A stretch of DNA of 64,000 bases from assembly GCF_007922615.2 (NCBI RefSeq), contig NZ_CP042301.2, positions 1 through 64,000 of the forward strand, in the 5' to 3' direction. The notes beneath the pieces were generated by a model, which made no database searches, had not been told where the DNA came from, and worked only from the letters and a program-made list of their open reading frames with translations. Numbering within the stretch: the first letter of the stretch is position 1; each line of letters begins with the position of its first letter. This document shows positions 1-9,410 of this stretch, one piece after another. The stretch is from Nitratireductor mangrovi. GTDB taxonomy: Bacteria; Pseudomonadota; Alphaproteobacteria; Rhizobiales; Rhizobiaceae. The translations under genes were made by a program, and so were the position numbers.

Positions 1-2
1 CC

Positions 3-311
3 CTCCTGTCCCGAGAGGTCATGGTTGCATTCGAGAGCGCCTGCGCGGAGCGCGCCGAGCGGGGCGAAAGCGTGGAGCTTACCCTGATTGGAATTGATAC
101 AGTCGATGTGGTGCGTGCGAACGTAAATTCCGAGTCGATGGAAGTGACGCTCCGGTTTCACACGCAAATGGTTTGGGTGGAGCGCAACGCTGAAGGGACG
201 ATTGTCGGCGGTGATCCTGCGGAGGTGGCCGATATGGTGGACACATGGACATTTGCCCGACCTGTTCCGGTCTCGAGCAATACGTGGGCCGTCGTCGCGA
301 CCGGCCAATAA
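3..311 (+). CDS. Tim44-like domain protein, C-terminal part (5' end outside window)
   Basis: The reading frame is open from the first bases of the window, so the start lies upstream. The visible 102 residues match the C-terminal Tim44/MRP-L45 fold: an LLS-REV-like helix, the ERxERGE segment, an ID(T/K)V strand, and the tail GDPAEV...DTWTFARP followed by W-VVAT. Bacterial TimA/Tim44-like proteins are inner-membrane or periplasmic adaptors with an N-terminal membrane segment; that part is not visible, so location is inferred from the family. The nearest neighbour, acs, is convergent and about 265 bases away, and the gap holds no recognisable gene. The ATG at 21 is internal to the conserved domain and is probably not the real start. 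Confidence 0.75.
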   Translation, partial: LLSREVMVAFESACAERAERGESVELTLIGIDTVDVVRANVNSESMEVTLRFHTQMVWVERNAEGTIVGGDPAEVADMVDTWTFARPVPVSSNTWAVVATGQ

Positions 312-576
312 CTGCACCTATTGCCCGCCGCTTTGTCGCGCCAAGAAACATTGTGCGGTCTGGACTCGGCGCGAGCTCCTTGAGTCATGGATCAATCGCC
401 GCAGTTAGTTCTGGGAGGCCGGGGGGGCTGCCGACAAGCGCCCGCAAGCCGTCGTCGTTCGAGGGTTCTTGATAAACCGGGCTTGAGACGGACCTTCATC
501 GCCATCTCGGTTTGTTGCCGATCCCGGCATTCTTTCATGTAAGCGTCGAACAGATCTCAACTGGCGTTAGGGCGCT

Positions 577-2529
577 TCATGAGCGGAAGCCTCTCGCCTG
601 GGTTGATTTCGCCAGCGTCGCGACAACGCCTGGCTCAGCGAGCGTGGACATGTCGCCCAAATCATTCGTCTGCCCTTCGGCAAGCTTACGCAACACGCGT
701 CGCATAATCTTGCCGGAACGGGTCTTGGGAAGTGACGCCGCCCATTGAATCACGTCGGGCTGTGCAATAGGCCCGATCTGGCGGCGTACGGAAAGACGAA
801 GTTCTCCGAGCAACTTCTCGGTTTCTTCGATTCCAGCCTTAACTGTGATAAAGGCGTGAATTCCTTGTCCCTTGGTCTCATGCGGGTATCCGACGACTGC
901 CGCTTCAGCCACAGCGGGGTGGGCCACAAGCGCGCTCTCGATTTCGGCAGTCCCGAGACGGTGTCCGGAAACATTGATGACATCATCGATGCGTCCGGTG
1001 ATCCAGTAGTAGCCGTCCTCGTCGCGCCGGCAGCCGTCTCCGGTAAAATAGAGCCCCGGAATCCGCCCGAAGTAGGTCTTGAAGAAGCGCTTGGGGTCGC
1101 CATAGATGGTGCGCATGATACCTGGCCCAGCCTGCTTCAAGCACAAAAGGCCTTCGCCCGCGCCTTCAATCTCATCTCCGCTGTTGTTTACAAGCACTGG
1201 CTCGACGCCGAATAAGGGAAACGTCGCTGAACCCGGCTTGAGCGGCGTCACGCCTGGAATTGGTGCGATCATGATCGTGCCCGTTTCCGTCTGCCACCAC
1301 GTATCAACGACTGGACAGCGTCCGTCACCGACAATCTCGAAATACCAGCGCCATGCCTCGGGATTGATCGGCTCCCCTACGCTGCCGAGAACCCTCAATG
1401 AGCTACGATCAGTGCTCCTCACATGGTCGTCGCCTTCGCGCATCAGCGCCCGTATTGCGGTTGGCGCCGTATAGAAGATAGTCACGCCATGCCGGTCGCA
1501 AATTTCCCAGAATCGTGACGGCGAGGGGTAGGTTGGTACGCCCTCGAACATCAGCGTTGTGGCACCGTTCGCCAGCGGACCGTAAACGATGTAGCTATGA
1601 CCTGTGATCCAGCCGACATCCGCACTGCACCAATATATGTCGTCTTCGCGCAAATCGAAAACGTGCCGATGCGAAAGTGCACATGATAGCAAATAGCCGG
1701 CCGTTGTGTGGAGTACGCCCTTTGGCGTTCCCGTGGATCCCGAAGTGTAAAGAACGAACAGCGGATCTTCCGCGTTCATCCATTCTGGCTCACACTCGCG
1801 CGACTGCGCATCGACGAGCTCGACGTATCGAACGTCTCTTTCAGCGTCCCAGTCGACGTCTGCGCTGGTGCGGGCGACGACGATGCATTTCTCGACGAGA
1901 GGACAGGACCGGAGCGCCTCATCGACATTGCTTTTCAGAGGTATACGCTTGCCAGCCCGAACACTTGCATCGGCAGTAATGACTAAGCGAGCACCGCAAT
2001 CTCGGACACGGCCCGCAAGTGCGTCCGCTGAGAAGCCAGCGAAGACCACCGAATGGATAGCTCCAATCCGGGCGCAGGCGAGCATGGCGATCGCGACTTC
2101 AGGAATCATGGGGAGGTAGATCGCAACGCAGTCGCCCTTGCGAATGCCAAGCGCCCGCAGGCCGTTTGCCAATCGGCAGACTGATGCGTGAAGCTCGCTG
2201 TATGTAATCTTTTCTGTCACGCCAGGTTCATCGCTCTCCCATAGGATGGCGGTCTGATTGCCGCGCTGTCCAAGATGGCGATCGACGCAATTGACGCATG
2301 CGTTGAGAACACCGTCTTCGAACCATCTGATCGTGACTCCCTGCGTCCCGAAATCAACGTTGCGGACCTTGCTGAACGGCGACTTCCAGTCGAGAAGCCG
2401 CGACTGCTCTACCCAAAATTCGTCAGGCGCGGCGATGGAACGGTGGTATTCGTTGAGGTAGCTGACAAGGTCATATGGGGCAGCGTATTCTTGTACCTTG
2501 ATCCGGTCTGCCTGCGTGTTCATCTTCAT
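577..2529 (-). CDS. acs: Acetyl-CoA synthetase (AMP-forming)
   Basis: Activates acetate to acetyl-AMP and then acetyl-CoA in the cytoplasm. The 650-residue product has the usual Acs length (E. coli about 652). The ANL-superfamily motifs are in order: [12 protein letters not shown] phosphate loop, [37 protein letters not shown], and the C-terminal [11 protein letters not shown] whose lysine (about K607) is the classical acetylation site that switches the enzyme off. The start ATG at 2529 is preceded by GAGGTGG; a longer reading to 2625 adds 32 residues with no family similarity. It stands alone, divergent from dadA across a 600-base gap. Its location in the patchy half suggests an additional copy to a core acs, but that is inference. 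Confidence 0.95.
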   Translation of the reverse strand: MKMNTQADRIKVQEYAAPYDLVSYLNEYHRSIAAPDEFWVEQSRLLDWKSPFSKVRNVDFGTQGVTIRWFEDGVLNACVNCVDRHLGQRGNQTAILWESDEPGVTEKITYSELHASVCRLANGLRALGIRKGDCVAIYLPMIPEVAIAMLACARIGAIHSVVFAGFSADALAGRVRDCGARLVITADASVRAGKRIPLKSNVDEALRSCPLVEKCIVVARTSADVDWDAERDVRYVELVDAQSRECEPEWMNAEDPLFVLYTSGSTGTPKGVLHTTAGYLLSCALSHRHVFDLREDDIYWCSADVGWITGHSYIVYGPLANGATTLMFEGVPTYPSPSRFWEICDRHGVTIFYTAPTAIRALMREGDDHVRSTDRSSLRVLGSVGEPINPEAWRWYFEIVGDGRCPVVDTWWQTETGTIMIAPIPGVTPLKPGSATFPLFGVEPVLVNNSGDEIEGAGEGLLCLKQAGPGIMRTIYGDPKRFFKTYFGRIPGLYFTGDGCRRDEDGYYWITGRIDDVINVSGHRLGTAEIESALVAHPAVAEAAVVGYPHETKGQGIHAFITVKAGIEETEKLLGELRLSVRRQIGPIAQPDVIQWAASLPKTRSGKIMRRVLRKLAEGQTNDLGDMSTLAEPGVVATLAKSTQARGFRS

Positions 2530-3132
2530 GGCCACCTCGACCTTGCTCGAATAGACTTGCCACCGGGCCAAATGCCGCCCCCGTCGAACGACTGGACTAT
2601 CCTGCAATTGGATGAGGCATCGCAAACGAAATTATATTGGGGATTGGTGCAAAAAAATTGCTGCGACATCGAATAATGGATGGCTCCAATAGCCGACAGC
2701 TCCGATGATGATAAAGGCGAGCGAAGCGCAACGCGTGGGCTAGCGTGAGGGACGTCGTGGATCACCGTCTCGCCATCGATTGCCCGATCCTGGCTCTATA
2801 GATCAAACCGTCCACTTCTTGCATGTCAGAGTAGAAACGCTATGTTGGGGCGTATTCGTTGCAGGTGATGATTGTGCCGCTTTTGCATTCCGCACGTATT
2901 ATGTCGAGGTCCCGCATCCGGTTCATGAACCACGCGGGAAGCCTTATCGCATGCATCTAGCCCTGGCGCGGCTGCGAGGCCGTCGACCGGGGTCCGGAAA
3001 TCCAACCAAGCTTGAAATTCGGTTCTGATATCCGGGTTCGCCACCGCTAACCCGGTGGAGATGCATGACGATGCTAACGATTCTCGGCCGCTCTCGTGCG
3101 GCATTCATTCTCGTTTTCCACACGAGGCGGAA
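2530..3132. other. Intergenic region between acs and dadA
   Basis: About 600 bases between two divergent catabolic genes. It must hold both promoters, but I could not pick a convincing sigma-70 pair or a clear operator by eye. Small open frames here have neither ribosome-binding sites nor recognisable similarity. A short minus-strand stretch near 2650-2740 encodes a hydrophobic run that could be a remnant of a membrane protein, but it is too short to assign. Confidence 0.4.
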
Positions 3133-4386
3133 ATGAGGGTTCTCGTTGTGGGCAGCGGGGTCATCGGCGTGACCTCCGCATGGTATCTGGCACGTGCGGG
3201 ACACGAGGTCACCGTCCTCGACCGTCAGCCTGGTCCCGCGCTTGAAACCAGTTATGCCAATGCCGGCGAGGTCTCGCCGGGCTACTCGTCGCCTTGGGCT
3301 GGACCGGGCGTGCCATTGAAAGCGATGAAGTGGCTGTTGATGAAACACGGCCCATTGGCGATACGCCCCCAGCTGGACCCGGCGATGTGGTCGTGGGTGC
3401 TGAAGATGCTCGCCAACTGCACGCGGCAGCGATATGCCGTTAACAAGGCGCGCATGGTGCAGATCGCGGAATACAGCCGCGACTGCCTGCGCGAACTGCG
3501 ATCTGCAACCGGAATCGTATACGACGAGCGCTCACTGGGCACCCTGCAGCTTTTTCGGGTGCAGAAGCAACTCGACGGAGTCGGCGAGGACGTCGAAGTC
3601 CTTAAGCAGTTTGGGGTGGAGTTCGAGGTCCTCGATCGCTCGGGTTGTGTTGCTGTCGAGCCCGCACTCGAACTGGTCACAGCGAAATTCGTCGGCGGCC
3701 TGCGGCTTCCTGGCGACGAGACGGGGGACTGCCGCCTCTTCACCGAGAAGCTGGCGGCGCTCGCCTCTGCGACCGTCGATTTTCGCTACGGTGTCTCGGT
3801 GGAAGGACTCGTGCAGGAAGGCGGAAGAGTCACCGGAGCCAGGACATCGAAGGGAGCGTTTGCCGCGCACGCAGTCGTCGTTGCCGCAGGAAGCTATTCT
3901 CCCCCGCTACTCCATCCGTTGGGCATCCGCGTCCCGGTCTATCCCGTGAAAGGCTACTCGCTAACCATGCCTTTGATTGACGAAGCGGCCGCGCCCGTGT
4001 CGACGGTTATGGATGAGACCTACAAGATCGCCATCACGCGCCTGGGCAACCGAATCCGCGTCGGCGGTACCGCCGAAATATCGGGCTTCGATTTGTCGTT
4101 GCTGCGTTCGCGCCGCGCACCCCTCGAGCATTCGGTCACGGATCTCTTCCCGGGGGCGGGGATTGCAGCGGACGCGTTCTTCTGGTGCGGGCTGAGGCCG
4201 ATGACCCCAGACGGACCGCCAATCGTGGGCGCCGCTTCCGTCCCCGGCCTTTACGTCAATACTGGGCATGGAACCCTCGGATGGACGATGGCCTGCGGTT
4301 CGGGCCGCGTTCTCGCGGACATTGTATCCGGCAAGGTTCCCGACATCGACGTTTCGGACCTTGGTCCCGGACGGTATCGGTCATGA
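3133..4386 (+). CDS. dadA: D-amino acid dehydrogenase (small-subunit type)
   Basis: FAD-dependent oxidative deamination of D-amino acids, chiefly D-alanine to pyruvate and ammonia, passing electrons to the membrane quinone pool. The 417-residue product begins at the ATG preceded by GAGGCGG, directly giving the N-terminal FAD-binding strand [19 protein letters not shown] with its GxGxxG. The C-terminal FAD motif [20 protein letters not shown] is present, as is the [16 protein letters not shown] segment typical of DadA and glycine-oxidase relatives. The last four bases overlap the start of dadX (ATGA), so the two are translationally coupled, the standard alanine-catabolic pair. A longer upstream reading from 3055 adds residues without family similarity. 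Confidence 0.93.
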   Translation: MRVLVVGSGVIGVTSAWYLARAGHEVTVLDRQPGPALETSYANAGEVSPGYSSPWAGPGVPLKAMKWLLMKHGPLAIRPQLDPAMWSWVLKMLANCTRQRYAVNKARMVQIAEYSRDCLRELRSATGIVYDERSLGTLQLFRVQKQLDGVGEDVEVLKQFGVEFEVLDRSGCVAVEPALELVTAKFVGGLRLPGDETGDCRLFTEKLAALASATVDFRYGVSVEGLVQEGGRVTGARTSKGAFAAHAVVVAAGSYSPPLLHPLGIRVPVYPVKGYSLTMPLIDEAAAPVSTVMDETYKIAITRLGNRIRVGGTAEISGFDLSLLRSRRAPLEHSVTDLFPGAGIAADAFFWCGLRPMTPDGPPIVGAASVPGLYVNTGHGTLGWTMACGSGRVLADIVSGKVPDIDVSDLGPGRYRS

Positions 4387-5537
4387 CCGCACACACACTT
4401 CGGGCGGGCGCGATCCTTACTGTAGATCTCGACGCTGTCGTCTCCAACTGGCGGCTACTTTCGAAGATGACGAAGCCAGCCGAGTGCGCCGCCGTCGTGA
4501 AGGCGGACGCGTACGGCCTCGGCGCGGCCGAGGTCGGGGCAGCGCTCCTGGCTGCCGGGTGCAAGACCTTTTTCGTTGCCCATCTCGGCGAAGGGCTCGA
4601 TCTCCGTAGGGCGATCGGCTTCAACTCTCGCATCTTTGTCCTCAATGGCACTCCTCCCGGCACAGAGGGCGAGTTTCTGAAATCCGTCCTGATGCCGGTC
4701 GTCAACACGGTAGGAGAACTGGCCGCTTGGCGGACCCTGGCCACCGAGGCGGGACGCAGCATGCCTGTTGCTCTCCAGCTAGACACCGGCATGTCGCGCC
4801 TCGGGCTGTCGCCCGGTGACGTCGCGGTACTGGCGGGCGAACCGGCACTTCTGGCGGGTCTTTCGGTCGAGCTGATCATGAGCCATCTCGCCTGCGCAGA
4901 CGAGGCGGTGAATCCCGCGAACCACAGGCAGCGGCGCGAACTCGCCAAGCTTCGGGCGGTACTCCCGAAGAAGGCTCAGACATCTCTCGCGAACTCGTCT
5001 GGAATTTTCATAGAGCAGGGGTTCCACTTCGACCTAGTCCGCCCCGGGGCCGCGCTTTACGGAATCAATCCGGCTCCTGGACAAGCCAATCCAATGCGGC
5101 AGGTTGCAGCGCTGTCCGCCCGCGTGCTCCAGCTGCGTGACGTGCCTGCGGGGAGCTACGTCGGCTACGGCCATGCGTTTTGCTCAAAAAGGCGCTCGCG
5201 GCTTGCCACTGTATCCTTGGGTTACGCTGACGGTTGGCCGCGCGCCGCATCCATGTCGGCATTCTTCAACGGAGAAGTCTTGCCGTTTGCAGGACGTGTG
5301 TCGATGGACGTCATCGTCGTTGACGCGACCGGTTGCGCCAATCCTCCGCGAGAAGGCGATCTTGTGGACCTCATCTGCCAGCAGCAGTCGGTCGACGACA
5401 TCGCCCGCGCAGCAGGCACAATCGGTTACGAAATCCTCACCCGTCTCGGTCGGCGCTTCCATCGCGAATATCGACATTCAGCCACGCCTCCGGCATCTGC
5501 AACAGCATTGCGCGAAGCGCAAATGGGTAAGCGTTAG
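4383..5537 (+). CDS. dadX: Alanine racemase, catabolic type
   Basis: PLP enzyme interconverting L- and D-alanine, here feeding D-alanine to the overlapping dadA product. The 384-residue product has the PLP lysine in [10 protein letters not shown] (K40), the LDTGMSRLG strand, the SNSSG-like SLANSSG segment, RPGAALYG, and the catalytic-tyrosine motif [10 protein letters not shown]. The start is fixed by the ATGA overlap with dadA. The C-terminal domain is complete ([11 protein letters not shown] through [12 protein letters not shown]), followed by a tail of about 30 residues of no clear similarity. A biosynthetic alr would be expected elsewhere in the genome. Confidence 0.93.
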   Translation: MTAHTLRAGAILTVDLDAVVSNWRLLSKMTKPAECAAVVKADAYGLGAAEVGAALLAAGCKTFFVAHLGEGLDLRRAIGFNSRIFVLNGTPPGTEGEFLKSVLMPVVNTVGELAAWRTLATEAGRSMPVALQLDTGMSRLGLSPGDVAVLAGEPALLAGLSVELIMSHLACADEAVNPANHRQRRELAKLRAVLPKKAQTSLANSSGIFIEQGFHFDLVRPGAALYGINPAPGQANPMRQVAALSARVLQLRDVPAGSYVGYGHAFCSKRRSRLATVSLGYADGWPRAASMSAFFNGEVLPFAGRVSMDVIVVDATGCANPPREGDLVDLICQQQSVDDIARAAGTIGYEILTRLGRRFHREYRHSATPPASATALREAQMGKR

Positions 5538-5674
5538 TGATCGAAAAATAGGTGATTAGGCACGCCGCGGCTTCCCTTCACGCCGCAAGCCAACTCGACG
5601 CAGCCGATTGAAGTGCATGGATACCGAACTTCACGCGTTAGACTCCGCACTGCTACTGAAGCTGGAGGATCAAA

Positions 5675-6415
5675 TTGCAGCTCTTGCTCACCCGCCCAAA
5701 AGAGCAGGCAATCTCCATGGCGGAAGCGTTCTGCCGACGGGGGCATTGTGTGCACCTCTTACCGCTGTTGCGGGTGGAGCGCCTGCGCCATGACAGAAGC
5801 GTGCTCGAGCAGGCACCGGCGGTAGTCGTAACTTCGGCAAACGCGGTGCCTGCGTTGATCGGCCTGGACTCGGCCACGAGGGTGTTCGCCGTCGGTCCCG
5901 AAACCGCTGCGGCCGTGGAGGAGGCAGGCTTTTGGAACGTGGCACGCGCATCAGGAACGGCGAAGAGTCTGCTTGAACTCGTCAGCCTCAGTTGGCGACC
6001 GGAGAATGGTCCACTGATCTACGCCAGTGGCCGCCACGTTTCAGTGAACGTGGCGGCCACGCTGGTTGCTTTGGGATACCACTGTGAGCGGGTCGAGGTC
6101 TATGCCACCGAGGGACTCCGAAACCTTCCGGGTAGGGCACGCTCGTTACTAAAGCGGAATGAACTCGACGCCGCGCTCTTCATGTCGGTACGGACGGCTG
6201 ACGTGTTTGCCGAACTCGTCGAGAAGGCGGGTCTGAGGGAATGTTGCCGCTCGATGACGTCGGTACCGCTTTCATTGAAGATTTCCGACCGCCTACGACA
6301 CCTGCCATGGAGGGACACACAAGTCGCTTTGTCACCGACCAGAGCGGGAATTCTTGCGGTGGTCAACGCACTTTCGCAACGTTACCCCACGCCCGTGAAG
6401 GCGGACGCTGACTGA
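5675..6415 (+). CDS. Uroporphyrinogen-III synthase-like protein (HemD family), orphan
   Basis: The family cyclises hydroxymethylbilane to uroporphyrinogen III in tetrapyrrole synthesis. The 246-residue product starts at TTG 5675, six bases after GGAGG, giving the family N-terminus LLLTRPKEQA. Also visible are VVVTSANAV, the strand FAVGPETAAAVEEAGF, IYASGRH and the C-terminal SPTRAGI. HemD sequences diverge strongly, so this rests on fold-level motifs. It is not next to hemC, hemE or other haem genes, and rhizobial core hemD is normally beside hemC, so this may be a divergent second copy. Codons for about residues 118-129 form an unusual perfect 14-bp inverted repeat (6027-6060). Confidence 0.75.
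   Translation: MQLLLTRPKEQAISMAEAFCRRGHCVHLLPLLRVERLRHDRSVLEQAPAVVVTSANAVPALIGLDSATRVFAVGPETAAAVEEAGFWNVARASGTAKSLLELVSLSWRPENGPLIYASGRHVSVNVAATLVALGYHCERVEVYATEGLRNLPGRARSLLKRNELDAALFMSVRTADVFAELVEKAGLRECCRSMTSVPLSLKISDRLRHLPWRDTQVALSPTRAGILAVVNALSQRYPTPVKADAD
6027..6060. repeat. Perfect 14-bp inverted repeat inside the hemD-like gene
   Basis: Left arm GTGGCCGCCACGTT (6027-6040), loop TCAGTG, right arm AACGTGGCGGCCAC (6047-6060). Both arms are perfectly complementary and GC rich, so the mRNA would form a strong hairpin in the middle of the coding region. It is not followed by a T-run and is not an obvious terminator. Confidence 0.8.
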
Positions 6416-6935
6416 TCAGATTTGCATCGCGGCTGAGGTCGGGCATCGCGCCTGTGATCCAGAGGCATGCCTTTTCGCTGATGTGGCTGGATAGACCGAC
6501 CTGTTTCAGCAATTCGGAGAACGGCAGTGGCGGAAGTCCTTCCACGTTTGCCATCCTCTCCACATCCCAGATGCCGGCTGGGATTAGGATCGCAGGGGGT
6601 CGATGTAAGCGGCTACAGTTGCGATGCAGGCAGAAAGCACGGACATGTTCACGAAGGCTGAGCCGACGTGATGACGATCTGGGCACCTGTGCGCCTCATC
6701 AGCGCTGCGATGTCCAGAGCGCTAATGCATGAGCTGCTTGCGCGCCTTCCGTCTTCAAGGCGGCCATCTCATGATGGAACCGATGATCGCCTCGCACCTG
6801 TCGAGCGTACGCGAGGCGATGTGTCACCGAGGATCTCGCTATTCTGCGCGCATTTTTGCAGGACGACCGGCGCCGTACCGCCTGTGCCGATGAAGAGGAC
6901 GTGCTTCTTCTTTTCGGGGAAAGTTCTCCTTCTTT
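6416..6935 (-). pseudogene. Decayed carboxynorspermidine synthase (saccharopine dehydrogenase family)
   Basis: Downstream of nspC on the same strand, four pieces of one protein can be read in different frames. Near 6905-6840: KKKHVLFIGTGGTAP then LQKCAQNSEILGD, the N-terminal NAD(P)-binding segment. After a frameshift: IASRTLDRCEAIIG. After more shifts: DIAALMRRTGAQIVI and then GSAFVNMSVLSACI followed by AAYID. There the central domain is missing, and the frame resumes in the C-terminal segment AGIWDVERMANVEGLPPLPF. The frame upstream of KKKHV has AAGGAG but no start codon. At least three frameshifts and one deletion of well over half of the roughly 400-residue protein make it non-functional. 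The intact enzyme makes carboxynorspermidine or carboxyspermidine, the substrate of NspC, so the pathway is broken at this locus. Confidence 0.8.
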
Positions 6936-6952
6936 GGACGGCCGAGGGGTTG

Positions 6953-8047
6953 TCAGGACAAACTCGTTTCGTAGTCGGCGTAATCGAACTTGCGGATCGT
7001 TGTCATTGAGCCGTCGAGTTCGCGCACGGCGATGGACGGCATAGCGAGGCCGTTGAACCAGTTCTTCTTCACCATCGTGTAGCCACCCGCGTCCTGAATC
7101 GAGATGCGGTCGCCGACCTTCAGCAGCGCTTGAGAGCGGAGTGTGCCGAAGACATCCCCCGCCAGGCAGGACTGGCCGAGAACCATGTATTCATGCGGCC
7201 CCGCGTTCGGAAGGATCTCGGCAGCCCCGCGATAAACAAGGAGGCCCAGCATGTGAGCCTCGACAGAGGAATCAACAACGGCCAGATGGCGGCCATCAAA
7301 GAGGGTTTCAAGCACCGAGACCTCAAGGGTCGTGCATCCGGTAATCGTCGCTTCGCCGGGCTCGAGATACACTTGCGTACCGAAGCGCTCCGAAAACGCG
7401 CGGAGACGTTCGCAGAATGCGTCCAGTGGGTAGCCATTCTCGGTGAAATGAATGCCGCCGAGACTTACCCAGTCGGCGTAGCTCAGAAGCTCTCCAAATC
7501 TTTCCTCGATGTCGTCGAGCAGGCCTGAGAACAGGTTAAAGTCGTCGTTCCCACGATTGTTGTGGATCATGAAACCGTTGACCCGGTCGAGAACCGCCTC
7601 GATTTTAGCTGGATCGCCTTCGCCCAGGCGGCTGAACGGCCGCGACGGGTCGGCTAGATCGGAAGACGACGAACTGACGCCTGGGTTGATTCGTAAACCG
7701 CAGGCGACACCTCCCGCACGAGCGCTGAAACGGTCCAGTTGGCTAATGGAGTTGAAGATGATCTTGTCTGCGTGTCCCACTGCCTCATCGATCTCGTGAT
7801 CGGCCCACGCAACGCTGTATGCGTGAGCTTCGCCGCCGAAGCGTGTCCGCCCGAGCCTGACTTCGTTCAGCGACGACGAGGTAGTTCCGTCGATGTATGG
7901 CCGCATAAAGTCAAACACAGACCAAGCGGCGAAGCACTTCAGGGCAAGAAGCGCCTTCGCTCCTGCCTTTTCGCGCACATAGGCGATCCGTTCCAGATTC
8001 TGGAGCAACTTGGCTTTGTCGATCAGGTAATAGGGCGTGGTCATCAT
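6953..8047 (-). CDS. nspC: Carboxynorspermidine/carboxyspermidine decarboxylase
   Basis: PLP-dependent decarboxylase of the alanine-racemase fold that makes (nor)spermidine from its carboxy precursor. The 364-residue product matches the family length. The PLP lysine lies in LLALKCFAAWSVF (K37), followed by TSSSLNEVRLG, the GLRINPG strand, HNNRGNDDF, GGIHFTENGYPLDAF, the glycine-rich EPGEA loop, and VVDSSVEAHMLG. The ATG at 8047 overlaps the stop of the upstream gene (ATGA) and follows GGAAGGA, so it is translationally coupled. The synthase normally encoded beside it is a pseudogene just downstream, so NspC may be idle or may use substrate from a synthase elsewhere in the genome. Confidence 0.9.
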   Translation of the reverse strand: MMTTPYYLIDKAKLLQNLERIAYVREKAGAKALLALKCFAAWSVFDFMRPYIDGTTSSSLNEVRLGRTRFGGEAHAYSVAWADHEIDEAVGHADKIIFNSISQLDRFSARAGGVACGLRINPGVSSSSSDLADPSRPFSRLGEGDPAKIEAVLDRVNGFMIHNNRGNDDFNLFSGLLDDIEERFGELLSYADWVSLGGIHFTENGYPLDAFCERLRAFSERFGTQVYLEPGEATITGCTTLEVSVLETLFDGRHLAVVDSSVEAHMLGLLVYRGAAEILPNAGPHEYMVLGQSCLAGDVFGTLRSQALLKVGDRISIQDAGGYTMVKKNWFNGLAMPSIAVRELDGSMTTIRKFDYADYETSLS

Positions 8048-8904
8048 CGCGTCGTCCTTCCTTCCGCGTTCGCCGGGGCCTCCTTTGCGAGCGGGTCCGT
8101 CACCGCGAGGCCGAGGGCGCGACGTTTCATCAACCGCGCCGCAAGCGATACGTTCACCGATACCTTGCTGACGTAGGAGTCCGCGTGGGTCTGCCTGTCT
8201 TCGCCTCCACCAGGTCCCTGGCGCATCGGTGGCGCACGTCCGGAAAACCTGTTGGGGGCTGGGCGAAAACGCCCGCCAGCCACCGTGCCAATCCATTCGC
8301 TGACATAGTCGGTAGGCTCCCGAAGGCGGCTGAGTAGTTCGAGATACTTTCCCTGGAACGAGCGGGTATCCTCTCGCCTGCTGACCTCCGACAGACGGTG
8401 TAGTTCGCATGCCAGCGTATAGGCGTTGCTTCGCGGCTTTCTCCAGTAGACCCGCCGGCCATCGGCGATCTCGATGTATTCATCGAGCGCCGCCACGGGT
8501 GTCGACTCCGTCGCATGTGGAGCGAAGAGCATGAAGGGATCGAAGTGCGCGTCGCCACCTTCTTTAGGCACACCGACGTCAGCGTGACGTGGTGGTTCGA
8601 AATTGAGGATTTTGAGGACGGACGAGCTGATCTGCCAACAGCCTGAGGAAACCAGAGCCGCGTCCCAAAGCGCCAGCCCCGCATGCAAGTGGAGAGAATG
8701 CGCCATTGCCAGCTTGATGGAAGCGAGCGAACCGTGCCGCTTCCCGACCCACCCAGGCGCGGTCGTCAGAGTCTGGTCCGCCCACGCATTGACGATGGTC
8801 CGGATCAACGCGACGTCACAGTCCAACGCCCGGGCGACATCCTGCTCAGTCATCATTCCGTCCCGCCAGGCTTTGATCCGCTCGCGATCAATCTGGGACC
8901 TCAT
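8044..8904 (-). CDS. Conserved-looking hypothetical protein, possible N-terminal helix-turn-helix
   Basis: A 286-residue product whose family I do not recognise. It overlaps the ptsN-like gene by four bases at its start (8901-8904) and nspC by four bases at its end, so it is the middle gene of a tightly coupled operon. Residues about 15-45 (MTEQDVARALDCDVALIRTIVNAW) look like a helix-turn-helix. The middle part is mixed alpha/beta with several tryptophans and contains DEYIEIADGRRVYWRKPRSN. The C-terminal 70 residues are basic and probably disordered. No signal peptide or transmembrane segment is seen. A regulator or adaptor for polyamine metabolism is possible but unsupported. Confidence 0.6.
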   Translation of the reverse strand: MRSQIDRERIKAWRDGMMTEQDVARALDCDVALIRTIVNAWADQTLTTAPGWVGKRHGSLASIKLAMAHSLHLHAGLALWDAALVSSGCWQISSSVLKILNFEPPRHADVGVPKEGGDAHFDPFMLFAPHATESTPVAALDEYIEIADGRRVYWRKPRSNAYTLACELHRLSEVSRREDTRSFQGKYLELLSRLREPTDYVSEWIGTVAGGRFRPAPNRFSGRAPPMRQGPGGGEDRQTHADSYVSKVSVNVSLAARLMKRRALGLAVTDPLAKEAPANAEGRTTR

Positions 8905-9410
8905 AGCCGACCCTCACGTCTCGTTTGGCCGGCTAGCATCGCAAGCGCTGGCTCACCCGGGCGGCCGTCGACTGCGTCTTGTAGACGTGTGAGGACTTCC
9001 TCCGGCGATGAAGCGCAACGAATGTTTTCGCGGAGTTCGCTCCGCGACAGGAGACGGCACACCCGTGAGAGCGCCTGCATGAACTCCATCGCATGATCGC
9101 GCGGCCAGATCACGGCGAGTACAATATCGACGGGCAATCCATCCGGGGTGCGAAACCAGATTGGGCGTTGCAGGATTGCTAGTGCAGCGGAAGGCTTGTG
9201 GTGCACGAAGGCATGAGGGAGCGCCACACCGTTTCCGATACCTGTAGAGCCGAGGCGTTCCCTGTTCAAAAGGGCAGCAAACACTACGTCCGGGGGTAGC
9301 CTTGACCGATCTGCGAAGTGGTCAGCGAATTGGCGCAGCAGCGGACGTTTGGCCGTCGCCAGCTTACGCACGTACACGTCTCGCGGATGCAAGAGATCGA
9401 GAATATCCAC
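8901..9410 (-). CDS. PTS EIIA (PtsN/EIIA-Ntr-like) domain protein
   Basis: A 169-residue EIIA domain of the fructose/nitrogen-PTS family. The phospho-acceptor histidine is in GSTGIGNGVALPHAF (H66), after the ALLNRERLGSTG motif. EIIA-Ntr proteins are regulatory phosphocarriers rather than transporters. The start is the GTG at 9410, preceded by GAGGAGG. It is the first gene of an operon with the unknown gene and nspC, each overlapping by four bases. The C-terminal tail of about 30 residues is longer than in the core PtsN, which in rhizobia usually sits beside rpoN and hpf; this copy does not, so it is probably a paralogue acting on polyamine or carbon metabolism. Confidence 0.8.
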   Translation of the reverse strand: MDILDLLHPRDVYVRKLATAKRPLLRQFADHFADRSRLPPDVVFAALLNRERLGSTGIGNGVALPHAFVHHKPSAALAILQRPIWFRTPDGLPVDIVLAVIWPRDHAMEFMQALSRVCRLLSRSELRENIRCASSPEEVLTRLQDAVDGRPGEPALAMLAGQTRREGRL

